Shown: positions 47,113 to 55,914 of the stretch, piece after piece
Layout: every line of letters starts with the position of its first letter
Numbering within the stretch: position 1 is the first letter of the stretch
Source of the DNA: Coprobacillaceae bacterium UN01-12pH3A
Lineage (GTDB): Bacteria > Bacillota_I > Bacilli_A > Erysipelotrichales > Coprobacillaceae
Reading direction: 5' to 3'
DNA length: 64,000 nucleotides
NCBI GenBank assembly: GCA_027676805.1
Contig: JAQENU010000002.1
Location: 124,001-188,000, forward strand
Notes under the pieces: generated by a model
Database searches by the model: none
The model's input: only the letters and a program-made list of their open reading frames with translations
What the model was told of the DNA's origin: nothing
Made by a program: the position numbers and the translations under genes

Positions 47113-47634
47113 ATGAAAGATTACAGTATTACCCGACAAGAGCTAGTAACAGCTTTAAAAAGATGTTTTAAAGAATTATATAATAATGATTATTATCTTA
47201 TATCCCATAAACCTGCTAACCCAAGTTCATATGATGATCACCTTTGTGAAAGAACAATTATTTTTAGATTTGCATATTATCTTCAAAAATATTTAGAGGA
47301 TAATGATTTACTTGAAAAGCTTGTTGTTGATTGTGATTATAATAGAGATGGTTATAATATAAAGTCGGTTGGGAATTTTGTGAATGGTACTTATCCTGAT
47401 TTGATTATTCATCAAAGAGGAAACAATGAGCATAATTTTCTTATAATTGAATTTAAAACATATTGGAATAGAAATGTTCAAAAAGATATTGATAAAATAA
47501 AAGGCTTTTTAGTTGAATATAACTATGATTATGTGATGTCCATTATATTGGAAAAAACAGTACAGGATACTCTTTCGCAATTAGAAGATAATTTATGGGA
47601 TCAATCTATTATAAAAAAGCATGAGCAATTATAG
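47113..47634 (+). CDS. PD-(D/E)XK nuclease-like protein, unknown role
   Basis: 173 aa, ribosome site GAGGGGA. The segment TYPDLIIHQRGNNEHNF followed by LIIEFKTYWNR fits the PD-x(n)-E-x-K nuclease core (D96, E113, K115), with an earlier Glu in CERTIIFRFA possibly completing the site. The DNA is more AT-rich than its neighbours, suggesting transfer. It is followed 31 bp later by a small sirtuin. It might be a restriction- or defence-type nuclease; the family was not identified. Confidence 0.65.
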   Translation: MKDYSITRQELVTALKRCFKELYNNDYYLISHKPANPSSYDDHLCERTIIFRFAYYLQKYLEDNDLLEKLVVDCDYNRDGYNIKSVGNFVNGTYPDLIIHQRGNNEHNFLIIEFKTYWNRNVQKDIDKIKGFLVEYNYDYVMSIILEKTVQDTLSQLEDNLWDQSIIKKHEQL

Positions 47635-47665
47635 AAATGTATGAATTAAAAAGGAGATGTTTTTA

Positions 47666-48217
47666 ATGAAAATTATTGCCTTTACCGGAGCTGGAATCAG
47701 CAAACAAAGCAATATTCCCACATTTATGGAAAGACCCGATGTCAGAGAAAAGCTATTTAGAAGTTACGCAAGCAGGCATCATGAAGAATACAATGAAGTC
47801 ATCAAACAGTTAAAAGCGAATATGAATGGAGCTAAGCCCAATGATGCCCATTATGCCCTAGCCGAATATAAAATTCCCATCATTACGATGAATATCGATG
47901 GATTACATAAACTTGCCGGAAGTGATGCATTAGAGCTGCATGGAGGACTGCCTGAAGATGATGAAATGGATATTGCCTGGTCGCTCTATAATAAGCCGGT
48001 ATTATATGGAGACCCGGCACCAAATTATCAGAAAGCCTATGAGATGATTTACGATTTAAAACCGGGGGATCTATTCATTGTGATTGGCTGTTCTTATCAT
48101 ACCGCTATCGCCTGTGATTTAAGAGACTTCGCCAAAAGCAGAGGTGCCTCCATCATTGAGATTCAAGAAGATGCAGCTCATAACGTGAGAAAGACATTAA
48201 AAGAACTTGTAAGATAA
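47666..48217 (+). CDS. Small Sir2-family protein lacking the zinc module
   Basis: 183 aa from the ATG 9 nt after AAGGAG; the upstream ATG abuts the site. NAD-binding GAGISKQSNIPTF (8-20), MNIDGLHKLAG (75-85, with N76 and D78) and the catalytic-type H92 in ELHGG are present. The four zinc cysteines normally following the His are absent, and the Zn domain is cut to a short loop before VLYGDPAP. GCSYHTA replaces the usual GTSLxV. It may be an NAD hydrolase or deacylase, or an NAD/ADP-ribose sensor. It is likely co-transcribed with the nuclease-like gene. Confidence 0.78.
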   Translation: MKIIAFTGAGISKQSNIPTFMERPDVREKLFRSYASRHHEEYNEVIKQLKANMNGAKPNDAHYALAEYKIPIITMNIDGLHKLAGSDALELHGGLPEDDEMDIAWSLYNKPVLYGDPAPNYQKAYEMIYDLKPGDLFIVIGCSYHTAIACDLRDFAKSRGASIIEIQEDAAHNVRKTLKELVR

Positions 48218-48219
48218 GC

Positions 48220-48256
48220 AAAAACGATACCCCAAGACAGGATATCGTTTTTTATT
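48220..48256. terminator. Bidirectional terminator
   Basis: AAAACGATA (48221-48229) pairs with TATCGTTTT (48243-48251), flanked by A- and T-runs. Confidence 0.8.
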
Positions 48257-49967
48257 ATGATGAAAGAGGTTGTCGATGAGCTAGGCGAACCGCTTCTCGG
48301 CATTTAGCCATCAAGTCTCTAGCTCCCTCCCAATTCAGCGCTTTAGCGTTCTCCAATAGTTTATTTTCTAATAAATGAGCCTGAATAACCAAATTATAAT
48401 AAAGCTGGTGATCCGTATTTTCTACGTGACAGATTTGTGTTAAAAGCTCCGTTGTACGAATATACTTTTTCCATAACTGTTTTGTTGCCTGTTTTCTTTT
48501 ATAAGGGAAAACCAGACAATTTGCTGTCCAGCCAATCAGGATTCCCAGTAAAATGTATCCTAATCGAATTCCTAATATTTGCCCAACTGCTTCCCAGCCA
48601 AAAGCATTCATAAATACCGCACCGCCTAAGGCACCGATAGTCGAACAGGCAAACGTTGCGGAATAATCTGTAAAATAATAAGAAACATAGCCTGAAAGCA
48701 TCATGATAAAAGTACGCAAGGTTAAAGATGGCAGGAATGAATATAGTAAGGCTCCGACCACCCCGCCAATCAGTGTTGCAATCAAACGTTTTTTAGCTTT
48801 CATTTTTATATCATCAGCATATGGTAAAGAAACAGAGGCCAAGGTAAACAGCAGCCATTTGCCATGAGGAAGCTGAAGCATCTGCACAATAAAGGTAGCT
48901 GCTGCAAGTAAAACAGAGACACGTAAAGCATAGATAACTCTTACTGAACTGACATTGAGTGCTGCTTTACATCGAGTAGACAAGGAAAGCATGGTCTTGC
49001 GATAATGATGCTGATGATCGGGTACTGTCATCTGTAATAAATGTTCATACAAATAAGATAAACTTTGAGCGATTGACTTTAAAGAGGTATCTTCAATTCC
49101 TTGGAAATCAGTTTCCACAAAAAAGGATAGAGTCTTTTTTTCATGCATAATAAACCTATGAAATTCTTCGATCTGAATTAATATTTTTTCAAAGAGCGGC
49201 AAATGCAAACGCATTGTATCCTCATCTAAAGTGCAGATTAAATGTGCTAAATCTTCTAATCCGCGACCAACATTTATCATTGCAAAACTAGCATCGGATA
49301 TACACAAGGCTTTTTTACGGCGATCATAAATGAGTTGGCTTAATTCACATAGGTCTTCTCTCAAGCTCTCTGGATCATAAGTCTCCTCTACTCCATCTAG
49401 CCGCTGCTGAATGCAGGTCTTTACTTTTAAGCACATCGCTCCCAAAACATCCTGAGAAGTCACAACAATGCGCTTTCTGCCATGAATCCATTGATAAGCA
49501 ATGATGCAGACTGCTCCTGTCACCATCGCCAGCATCCGTTTAGGAAGGTGTTCAAGAGAAACCGGGGATATAAAAATCAAAAATAAATAAGATAAGATAT
49601 AAGGAAAATAGAGTTGGTTTGCATATTCATAAGTAAAAGCATACAAAATCAAAAACAGCATTATCACGTTAAAGAAAAATGCCCACCATGGGGAAACAGT
49701 GGCAACAATGCATGCAGCTGCACTCATCAGCACCAATGTAATACTTTGGATTATGAAATGACGAACTGGGGTGGCGGTTAAATCACGCACCATCGAAGCC
49801 GACATCATGATCGCAAAGATAACGCCGACAATTGAATTTTCCGCACCAAACAGCTTTTGAAATACGTTAATAAAAATAATGATAAATAGAAAATTCAAAG
49901 TAGCACTGATAAAATTCTTTGTTATAGTGTTTTTTATGCTGATAAACAGTTCATTTAGTTTTTTCAA
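48255..49967 (-). CDS. FUSC/aromatic acid exporter family membrane protein
   Basis: 570 aa from a TTG start 8 nt after AAGGGAG; the longer ORF runs over the promoter. Two blocks of membrane helices (about 20-170 and 350-495) flank a cytosolic helical domain, the layout of YccS/ArAE-type efflux proteins. LMSASMVRDLTATPVRHFII and VGALLYSFLPSLTLR resemble the FUSC repeats. It may export small organic acids. It is transcribed alone. Confidence 0.82.
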   Translation of the reverse strand: MKKLNELFISIKNTITKNFISATLNFLFIIIFINVFQKLFGAENSIVGVIFAIMMSASMVRDLTATPVRHFIIQSITLVLMSAAACIVATVSPWWAFFFNVIMLFLILYAFTYEYANQLYFPYILSYLFLIFISPVSLEHLPKRMLAMVTGAVCIIAYQWIHGRKRIVVTSQDVLGAMCLKVKTCIQQRLDGVEETYDPESLREDLCELSQLIYDRRKKALCISDASFAMINVGRGLEDLAHLICTLDEDTMRLHLPLFEKILIQIEEFHRFIMHEKKTLSFFVETDFQGIEDTSLKSIAQSLSYLYEHLLQMTVPDHQHHYRKTMLSLSTRCKAALNVSSVRVIYALRVSVLLAAATFIVQMLQLPHGKWLLFTLASVSLPYADDIKMKAKKRLIATLIGGVVGALLYSFLPSLTLRTFIMMLSGYVSYYFTDYSATFACSTIGALGGAVFMNAFGWEAVGQILGIRLGYILLGILIGWTANCLVFPYKRKQATKQLWKKYIRTTELLTQICHVENTDHQLYYNLVIQAHLLENKLLENAKALNWEGARDLMAKCREAVRLAHRQPLSS

Positions 49968-50013
49968 TAGTATAACTCCCTTCTTCAAATAAATGTAATA
50001 AGTACAAGGGGAC

Positions 50014-50041
50014 ATTCTATCACTTCTATACCACTTGTCAA
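50014..50041 (-). promoter_or_regulatory. Promoter of the FUSC gene
   Basis: Minus strand TTGACA (50041-50036), 16 bp, TAGAAT (50019-50014). Confidence 0.7.
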
Positions 50042-50151
50042 CCACGTGAATTTTCAGTTTTTTTCAATAATTAAAAGCAGGTGACGATTTTCTTTATTAT
50101 ATCGAGCAATTGTTTAAGAAATGTTTAACTTCTCTTATTTTATAAGGCAAA

Positions 50152-50174
50152 CTAAAAACACGGGCATCCCGTGT
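50152..50174 (-). terminator. Terminator of the GDPD gene
   Basis: ACACGGG (50158-50164) pairs with CCCGTGT (50168-50174); TTTTTAG follows on the minus strand. Confidence 0.85.
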
Positions 50175-50175
50175 C

Positions 50176-50901
50176 TTAATCGCCATTTTTTATAGTTAAT
50201 GCCAAATCTGGATAATTGGTAATCAGACCATCAACCTGCATCTCAATAAAGCGTTTCATATCTTCACGCTTATTCACCGTCCAAGTATTGACGATAATTC
50301 CTTTTTGATGCGCTTCTTGGATATAGTTGGGAATCTGCAAATTAGCATAGAAAGGATGCAAGGCATCTGCCTGAATATGTGTCGCATAATCCCAAGGCTG
50401 AACAATGCCTTCGGCATAAAGAAGTCCGATGCGTGCCTTCGGATCGATCGCTTTTACATTCATCAGCGTATAGTGATTAAATGAAGAATAAATGATTTGC
50501 TGTTCTACACCGTAGGCTTTTACTAACGCAATCACTTTTTCCTCAATTCCCGGATAGCTGTAGAAATCTGTTTTCAGCTCAATATTCAATAAGATGCCTG
50601 AGCTTTTTACTAATTCCAATAAATCCGATAACAAAGGCAGTTTGCAGAATTCATACTGCTCCATATGATTATTATAATTGAAAGTAGCTAATTGTTCATA
50701 AGTACAGTCTTTAATATAGCCTAAACCATTGCTGGTGCGGTCGATCTTTTCATCATGGATAATCACAACCTGACCGTCACGTGTAAGATGGACATCGGTT
50801 TCAATTCCCTCGGCACCTAATCCGATCGCTAGTTTGAATGCTTCCATCGTATTTTCAGGAGCATATCCGCTAGCTCCGCGATGGGCAATTATTTTTGTCA
50901 T
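50176..50901 (-). CDS. Glycerophosphodiester phosphodiesterase
   Basis: Splits glycerophosphodiesters to glycerol-3-phosphate and an alcohol. 241 aa with the family core: IAHRGASGYAPENTMEAF (catalytic His, metal Glu), GIETDVHLTRDGQVVIIHDE (metal Glu/Asp, second His) and LNIELK. The end VDGLITNYPDLA is typical. No signal peptide, so cytosolic, GlpQ/UgpQ-like. GAGG precedes the ATG. Confidence 0.93.
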   Translation of the reverse strand: MTKIIAHRGASGYAPENTMEAFKLAIGLGAEGIETDVHLTRDGQVVIIHDEKIDRTSNGLGYIKDCTYEQLATFNYNNHMEQYEFCKLPLLSDLLELVKSSGILLNIELKTDFYSYPGIEEKVIALVKAYGVEQQIIYSSFNHYTLMNVKAIDPKARIGLLYAEGIVQPWDYATHIQADALHPFYANLQIPNYIQEAHQKGIIVNTWTVNKREDMKRFIEMQVDGLITNYPDLALTIKNGD

Positions 50902-51039
50902 TTCTATTCACCTCGCCTCAAATTATAGCATAATCCTCAACATAAATATCCCCGTTTACAATAATTTAACAAATTTAATTTTATAATAATATTCCCTATT
51001 CTTCTTATAATAAGTTATAATAAAGATGGAGGGATTTCT

Positions 51040-51579
51040 ATGTCACAATTTACACAGAGATTAAAAAGAGAAGTTGTTGTATCTTCGATCATTTATATAT
51101 TGGTTGGATTCATTTTCCTATTTTATCCAACGATGAGCGCTAATATTATTGCCTATATCTTAGGCGGAACAATTTTAGCTTTTGGAATTGGTAAAGTACT
51201 TGTTTACCGTAAACAGGAAGAGATTCATATGAATGATCGTATGGATTTACTGATTGGGGCAATCGCTTTAGGTGGAGGGGTCTTTATTTTCTTTAATCCG
51301 CCTATTGTTTTATCTATTTTGCCATTTATTGCCGGAATCTTTATGATCATTGAAGCATTCTCATTAATGCAGACAATTCAGCCGTTAAAAACAGATAAGA
51401 ATGTTTATAATATTTCTTTTGTTTTAATGATTATCTTGTTTGTTGGCGGTATCGTTATTTTGATTAACCCATTTAAAGTCGCTAAAACCGTATTAATGAT
51501 TATTGGTGCCTTCTTTATCTTTGATGGTATATCTCAGCTTTATGCAACAAACCAAATAAAGCGACTGATGAATCGCTAA
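51040..51579 (+). CDS. HdeD/DUF308-family membrane protein
   Basis: 179 aa, six hydrophobic helices arranged as repeated pairs with short polar turns (IIYILVGFIFLFYPTMSANI, then further repeats), as in HdeD-type proteins linked to acid stress in enterobacteria. The function in Gram-positives is unknown. GGAGGG precedes the ATG. Monocistronic, ended by a terminator at its stop. Confidence 0.82.
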   Translation: MSQFTQRLKREVVVSSIIYILVGFIFLFYPTMSANIIAYILGGTILAFGIGKVLVYRKQEEIHMNDRMDLLIGAIALGGGVFIFFNPPIVLSILPFIAGIFMIIEAFSLMQTIQPLKTDKNVYNISFVLMIILFVGGIVILINPFKVAKTVLMIIGAFFIFDGISQLYATNQIKRLMNR

Positions 51580-51606
51580 ACACTTCGCTATGAAGTGTTT
51601 TTTATT
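51578..51606 (+). terminator. Terminator after the HdeD-like gene
   Basis: AAACACTTC (51578-51586) pairs with GAAGTGTTT (51592-51600); T-run follows. The hairpin includes part of the stop codon. Confidence 0.88.
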
Positions 51607-51613
51607 ACAGTTA

Positions 51614-51682
51614 TATGGAAAGCTAACTTGACATATCAATAAAAAGAAGTATAATGAAAGTATGGAAAGTTAACTTGACATA
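51614..51682 (+). repeat. Two 22-bp direct repeats around a strong promoter, candidate XRE operators
   Basis: Near-identical copies at 51614-51635 and 51661-51682 differ at one base and contain AAGYTAACTTGACATA; the second has the palindrome AAGTTAACTT. The first covers the -35 TTGACA (51628-51633); 16 bp later is TATAAT (51650-51655); the second lies at the transcription start. This is the pattern expected for an autorepressor binding both sides of the promoter. Confidence 0.65.
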
Positions 51683-51695
51683 AAGGAGTGATACT

Positions 51696-51899
51696 TTGAA
51701 AAATCGCTTAGAAGAAATACGGAAAGAACATGGAATCAAACAAGAAGAACTGGCAAGTGCTTTAGAAGTATCCAGACAGACGATTGGCTCATTGGAAAAT
51801 GGACGCTACAATCCGTCAATCCTATTAGCTTTTAAAATTGCCCATTACTTTAATATGCGTATTGAAGATATCTTTATCTATGAGGAGGAAGTAAAATGA
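51696..51899 (+). CDS. Small XRE-family regulator (67 aa)
   Basis: Compact HTH protein of the YozG-like type: IRKEHGIKQEELASALEVSR, then QTIGSLENGRYNPS. TTG start 7 nt after AAAGGAG. It overlaps the membrane protein gene by 4 bp (ATGA), so both are made together; such pairs are common in Bacillota. It probably binds the repeats at 51614-51682. Confidence 0.88.
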   Translation: MKNRLEEIRKEHGIKQEELASALEVSRQTIGSLENGRYNPSILLAFKIAHYFNMRIEDIFIYEEEVK

Positions 51900-52324
51900 A
51901 AAAGAATACAAGTATTTTAATTACTGTTTTAGGAACTGTCCTGCTTGTGGTCGGACTTTACATGGTGAGAGCTATCATCGATCCTCAGGGGATTATGAAA
52001 ACTATGCCCTACCTCGCTATTGGTCTTGGCTGTGGTATGTTTGGTCACGGACTGGGAGAAATTTATAATCGTCATGTCATAGGAAAAGATCCTCAGTTAG
52101 CTAAACAGATGGAAATCAATAAAAAAGATGAACGCAATGTCATGCTGGCAAATACTGCCAAAGCAAAAGGGTTTGACATTATGACCTATGTCTTTTCTGC
52201 TTTGCTTTTAGCTTATGCCTTGATGGGCAGCGGCTGGGAAATCATCATTCCTTTTGTTATTGCTTATTTATTTGTTGAAATATATGCGGTCTATTCTCGC
52301 GTAAAGATGGAAAGAGAACAATAA
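51896..52324 (+). CDS. Membrane protein paired with the small XRE regulator
   Basis: 142 aa, four hydrophobic helices (about 7-25, 37-52, 93-110, 115-132) with a cytoplasmic loop containing INKKDERNVMLANTAKAKGF, a motif seen in DUF2178-like proteins. It may modulate the regulator at the membrane. Function unknown. Confidence 0.75.
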   Translation: MKKNTSILITVLGTVLLVVGLYMVRAIIDPQGIMKTMPYLAIGLGCGMFGHGLGEIYNRHVIGKDPQLAKQMEINKKDERNVMLANTAKAKGFDIMTYVFSALLLAYALMGSGWEIIIPFVIAYLFVEIYAVYSRVKMEREQ

Positions 52325-52391
52325 TTTTAAATAAAATGACTTTATCATTCTGCAATGGTAAAATAAGGCTATGGATAGAAGGAGGCATACA

Positions 52392-52856
52392 ATGAGATTT
52401 ACAGGAACCGTTCTTTCAGTTGCCGATATTCACGCAGCTAGAAAATTTTATGAAGATTTATTTAATTTAGATGTTTATCAGGATTATGGCATCAACATCA
52501 TGTTTACTTGTGGTATTTGCTTACAGCAGGAATTTGATTGGCTCGTCCGTCTGCCAAAAGAAAAGATTACAGATTATCCTAATAATATGGAATTATGCTT
52601 TGAAGAAGAAAACTTTGATGCTTTCCTAAAAAAGTTAGAAGACTACGAAGTGCAGTATCTTGGTGATGTCATTGAACATGATTGGGGACAGCGAGTGGTA
52701 CGTTTCTACGATTTAGACGGACATATCATTGAAGTGGGCGAATCAATGAAAATGGTGATTCAGCGTTTCCTTAATACCGGATTAACGATGGATGAAGTAT
52801 CGATTAAAATGGATGCTTCCGTTGAAGACTTAACAAAACTGTTGGATGCTTCTTAG
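52392..52856 (+). CDS. VOC-family (glyoxalase/bleomycin-resistance-like) protein
   Basis: 154 aa from the ATG after GGAGG; the longer ORF lacks a site. The beta-alpha-beta-beta-beta module is visible: VLSVADIHAARKFYEDLFNL opens it, and VVRFYDLDGHIIEVGESM closes it with the metal-site Glu. A helical C-terminal extension (LNTGLTMDEVSIKMDASVED) is unusual for such a short protein. Substrate unknown. Confidence 0.83.
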   Translation: MRFTGTVLSVADIHAARKFYEDLFNLDVYQDYGINIMFTCGICLQQEFDWLVRLPKEKITDYPNNMELCFEEENFDAFLKKLEDYEVQYLGDVIEHDWGQRVVRFYDLDGHIIEVGESMKMVIQRFLNTGLTMDEVSIKMDASVEDLTKLLDAS

Positions 52857-52891
52857 ATGCATTCAAACAAAAGAATGAAAAGGATTAAACT

Positions 52892-53482
52892 ATGACAAAT
52901 ACACCTACTTTAGAAACAGAAAGATTAATATTAAGACAATTTAATGAAAAGGATATAGATGCCTTGTTTGCTATTTATAAAGATAAAGAAGTGAATACGT
53001 ATCTACCTTGGTTTCCGCTAACGTCTATTGAGGAAGCCGAAGCCTTTTACAAAGACCATTATGCAATTGCTTATCAGCAGCCTTATGGCTATCGTTATGC
53101 TGTCTGTTTAAAAGAAGATAATATACCTATCGGCTATGTGCATGTCAGCATGGAAGAGGCTCATGATTTTGGCTATGGACTGCGTAAGGAGTTTTGGCAT
53201 CAGGGCATCGTAAGTGAAGCAAGCAAAGCGGTGGTGGAAAAATTAAGAAAAGACGGCTTTAGATTTATTACGGCAACCCATGATATAAAAAATCCCCGCA
53301 GCGGCAATGTCATGAAACAATTAGGCATGCAGTATAAATATTCTTATGAAGAACAATGGCAGCCAAAAGACATCATAGTAACATTTCGATTGTATCAGTT
53401 AAACTTTGATGGATTAAATGATCGTGTCTATGATAAATACTGGAATACATCGAAAGTACATTTTATAGAATCTGATCTATAA
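52892..53482 (+). CDS. GNAT acetyltransferase, RimJ/RimL type
   Basis: 196 aa. Starts TPTLETERLILRQFNEKDID, typical of the RimJ-like group; the acetyl-CoA part includes GYGLRKEFWHQGIVSEASKA, where the Q/RxxGxG loop is FWHQGIV. IKNPRSGNVMKQLGMQ is the late family signature. AAGGA precedes the ATG. The substrate is a protein N-terminus or a small amine; undecided. Confidence 0.88.
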   Translation: MTNTPTLETERLILRQFNEKDIDALFAIYKDKEVNTYLPWFPLTSIEEAEAFYKDHYAIAYQQPYGYRYAVCLKEDNIPIGYVHVSMEEAHDFGYGLRKEFWHQGIVSEASKAVVEKLRKDGFRFITATHDIKNPRSGNVMKQLGMQYKYSYEEQWQPKDIIVTFRLYQLNFDGLNDRVYDKYWNTSKVHFIESDL

Positions 53483-53494
53483 CTTCGGTTTTAA

Positions 53495-53521
53495 AAGAGC
53501 GCGCATTGCGTTCTTCTTTTT
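53495..53521 (+). terminator. Terminator after the RimJ-like gene
   Basis: AAGAGCGC (53495-53502) pairs with GCGTTCTT (53508-53515), one G-U pair, followed by a T-run. Confidence 0.8.
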
Positions 53522-53676
53522 TTATCTCCAAGACTGGATTGTGTACCGATAGCCGATATAGTAAAATGATAGATGCGTATAAATAAAACTTCCTCTCCAA
53601 TTCTCCGTACAAGGGATCGTATTTTAGTGTCAGCAGGGGTATAGTTAGCTTATAAGATAAAGGAAGGAAAAAGATA

Positions 53677-54132
53677 ATGAATCAGCTTACGATTGGAAAA
53701 TATATTGCTCAAAAAAGAAAAGAAAAAAACCTGACTCAGATGCAGTTGGCAGAACGATTAAATATCTCCAATAAAACCATCTCAAAATGGGAAAATGGCA
53801 ACTGCATGCCGGACTACAGCGTGATTGAAGGTTTATGCCATGAGTTATCGATCACGATTGCTGAACTGATGGACGGAGAAGACGCTGAACAAAACAGTAT
53901 CCGAGTCTATGATGAAACACAGATGATGGATCTTCTCAAAAGAACGCAGCAGTTAGAAAAGCAGAAAAATATTCTGTATGGGATTTTATTGATCATGCTG
54001 GGAATTGGACTATTCGTTATTTCCAGAACAGTCATCATCGTTAATTTTTTCTCCGGAATGCTTCTCGGGGCTGCGATTGCTATTGTTTTAGCTGGGGTGT
54101 ACTGTATGATCTATTCTATCGCTAAGGATTAA
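53677..54132 (+). CDS. XRE-family regulator with two C-terminal membrane helices
   Basis: 151 aa. HTH at 10-60 (KNLTQMQLAERLNISNKTIS), a helical linker (DETQMMDLLKRTQQLEKQK), then two membrane helices (about 97-113 and 118-147). Same design as the gene at 11206 but clearly different in sequence. GGAAGG precedes the ATG. Confidence 0.84.
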   Translation: MNQLTIGKYIAQKRKEKNLTQMQLAERLNISNKTISKWENGNCMPDYSVIEGLCHELSITIAELMDGEDAEQNSIRVYDETQMMDLLKRTQQLEKQKNILYGILLIMLGIGLFVISRTVIIVNFFSGMLLGAAIAIVLAGVYCMIYSIAKD

Positions 54133-54147
54133 TAATTTGATAAAAAG

Positions 54148-54177
54148 CAGGAGTATGATTAAACTCCTGTTTTATTT
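54148..54177 (+). terminator. Terminator after the membrane XRE gene
   Basis: CAGGAGT (54148-54154) pairs with ACTCCTG (54163-54169); TTTTATTT follows. Confidence 0.75.
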
Positions 54178-54295
54178 ATGTTTCCTTTTTGACATATCAT
54201 TCGGATTCCTGTCATTAAGAATAGAGCGCTGACTGCCATTCCAAAAAAAGCACTGCTGCTCCGTATTTTCTATATATCGATAACTGTGCTTTCAT
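54159..54295 (-). pseudogene. Possible frameshifted small membrane protein
   Basis: An ATG at 54295 follows GGGGGAG. The first frame gives MKAQLSIYRKYGAAV and ends at 54215. Just after a run of seven T the next frame continues as a membrane helix, FFGMAVSALFLMTGIRM, to a stop at 54159. A one-base slip in the T-run would join them into about 45 residues. This may be a mutation, an assembly error or programmed slippage. The rest of the gap holds nothing clear. Confidence 0.35.
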
Positions 54296-54370
54296 GAATA
54301 CTCCCCCAGCAAATACCATAATTGAATCTACCATATACTAAAGTTGTTTCAGTTTTGTTAAAGGGGGAAA

Positions 54371-54397
54371 TAAAAAAATGATATAGCCTTCGCTATA
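54371..54397 (-). terminator. Terminator of the MATE gene
   Basis: TATAGC (54382-54387) pairs with GCTATA (54392-54397) around CTTC; a long T-rich run follows on the minus strand. Confidence 0.7.
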
Positions 54398-55760
54398 CCA
54401 CTTCGTTTATCAAGTTTTCTTTTGCTTTAAATTGCAGCGATAATCGCTTAACCATATGATGATAATACGGAATCAGCAATACATCGGCTCCGATCCAAGC
54501 AATCGGACTTGCCATACAAATACCGGCAAAACCAAACATTCCGGATAATACAATGGCCGCAATCACACGCATGATCAGTTCCATTGCACCTGAAAGCATT
54601 GGAATGAATCCATTTCCCAAGCCTTGAATGGTCGAACGGTAAACGAACAACAATCCCAGTACCCAGCAGAAAGCAGCAACAAAGCTCAGATATTCTTTAG
54701 AAGTATTGATAACGTTCATCTGATCTGCAGAGACAAACAACTGCGTGAACAGACCACCGCAGAAATACAAGATGATTCCGCCTATAATGCTGTAGGCAAC
54801 AACCAGCTTCACACTTGAAAGTAAGCCTTCTTTAACTCTATCAATCTTTCCGGCTCCTAAATTCTGTCCGGCAAAAGTCGCCATTGCCATTCCTAAGGTC
54901 ATGGTTGGCATTGTAAAGAATTGTTCTACTTTTGTTCCGGCAGTATAAGCCGCCACGACATCAGATCCTAACTGATTAATTGTACCTTGTAAGATCATAA
55001 CCCCTAAAGCGGTAATAGAAGATGATAAAGCTCCGGGAATTCCAATCTTTAATAAATTTGAGATAATTTCTTTATCCAACTTAAAATGGCGTTTTGATAA
55101 ATGCAAGATAGGATATTTCTTTTTCGTATAAATTAAACATAAGCCAAAAGCAATAGCTTGTGCTAAGATTGTAGCATAGGCTGTTCCTTCTACTCCCATA
55201 TGAAACACAACGATAAAAGCAATATCTAAAATAACATTTAAAATAGATGCAATAATCAAGAAAATAAGCGGTGTCTTGCTGTCCCCTAACGCTCTTAAAA
55301 AAGAAGAGATCATATTGTAAGCAATCGTCGCGATCGTTCCGGCAAAAATGACCGAAATATACTTATAAGAATCATTGATGATATCCGCTGGCGTCTGCAT
55401 AACTTCCAATAGTAAACGGACACCGCTGACACTGATAATCGTTACAACAAGCGTGATTGCCGCTCCCAGTACGATTGACATACCAACCGTATGACGCAGC
55501 CCCTCTTCATCATTTGCTCCAAATCTTTGGGCGACAATGACAGAAAAACCATTTGCCAATCCCATAATGAATCCTAAAACAAAAAAACTAATACCACCCG
55601 TCGCTCCAACAGCGGCCAGTGCTTTTACTCCTATAAAATTACCAACGACGATCGTATCCGCCATTGAATAAAACTGTTGAAATACATTACCGATCAGCAT
55701 CGGGATTGTAAACAGCAATATTAATTTTAATGGTTTACCATTTGTCATATCTTTTGACAT
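54393..55760 (-). CDS. MATE-family efflux transporter
   Basis: 455 aa, 12 membrane helices. Cation-driven exporter of cationic drugs or metabolites. The two homologous halves each carry the MATE signatures: IPMLIGNVFQQFYSMADTIV near the start, AVGATGGISFFVLGFIMGLA, and SSFLRALGDSKTP; the second half has GIPGALSSSITALGV and MAMATFAGQNLGAGK. Complete, unlike the remnant at 10.8 kb. Ribosome site AGGGGTGAGG. Confidence 0.92.
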   Translation of the reverse strand: MSKDMTNGKPLKLILLFTIPMLIGNVFQQFYSMADTIVVGNFIGVKALAAVGATGGISFFVLGFIMGLANGFSVIVAQRFGANDEEGLRHTVGMSIVLGAAITLVVTIISVSGVRLLLEVMQTPADIINDSYKYISVIFAGTIATIAYNMISSFLRALGDSKTPLIFLIIASILNVILDIAFIVVFHMGVEGTAYATILAQAIAFGLCLIYTKKKYPILHLSKRHFKLDKEIISNLLKIGIPGALSSSITALGVMILQGTINQLGSDVVAAYTAGTKVEQFFTMPTMTLGMAMATFAGQNLGAGKIDRVKEGLLSSVKLVVAYSIIGGIILYFCGGLFTQLFVSADQMNVINTSKEYLSFVAAFCWVLGLLFVYRSTIQGLGNGFIPMLSGAMELIMRVIAAIVLSGMFGFAGICMASPIAWIGADVLLIPYYHHMVKRLSLQFKAKENLINEVV

Positions 55761-55914
55761 ATCCTCACCCCTAACTGTTTCAGTTTATCATAATTTATTG
55801 TAAATGCTTTCTTTTTTCAAATCTTGATAAAAGTGAAAAAGACTAAATTAACCACAGATTTCATTGAATTTTATAAGTTTTTTTGCTAATATGAGATAAT
55901 TATATTACTTTTTA

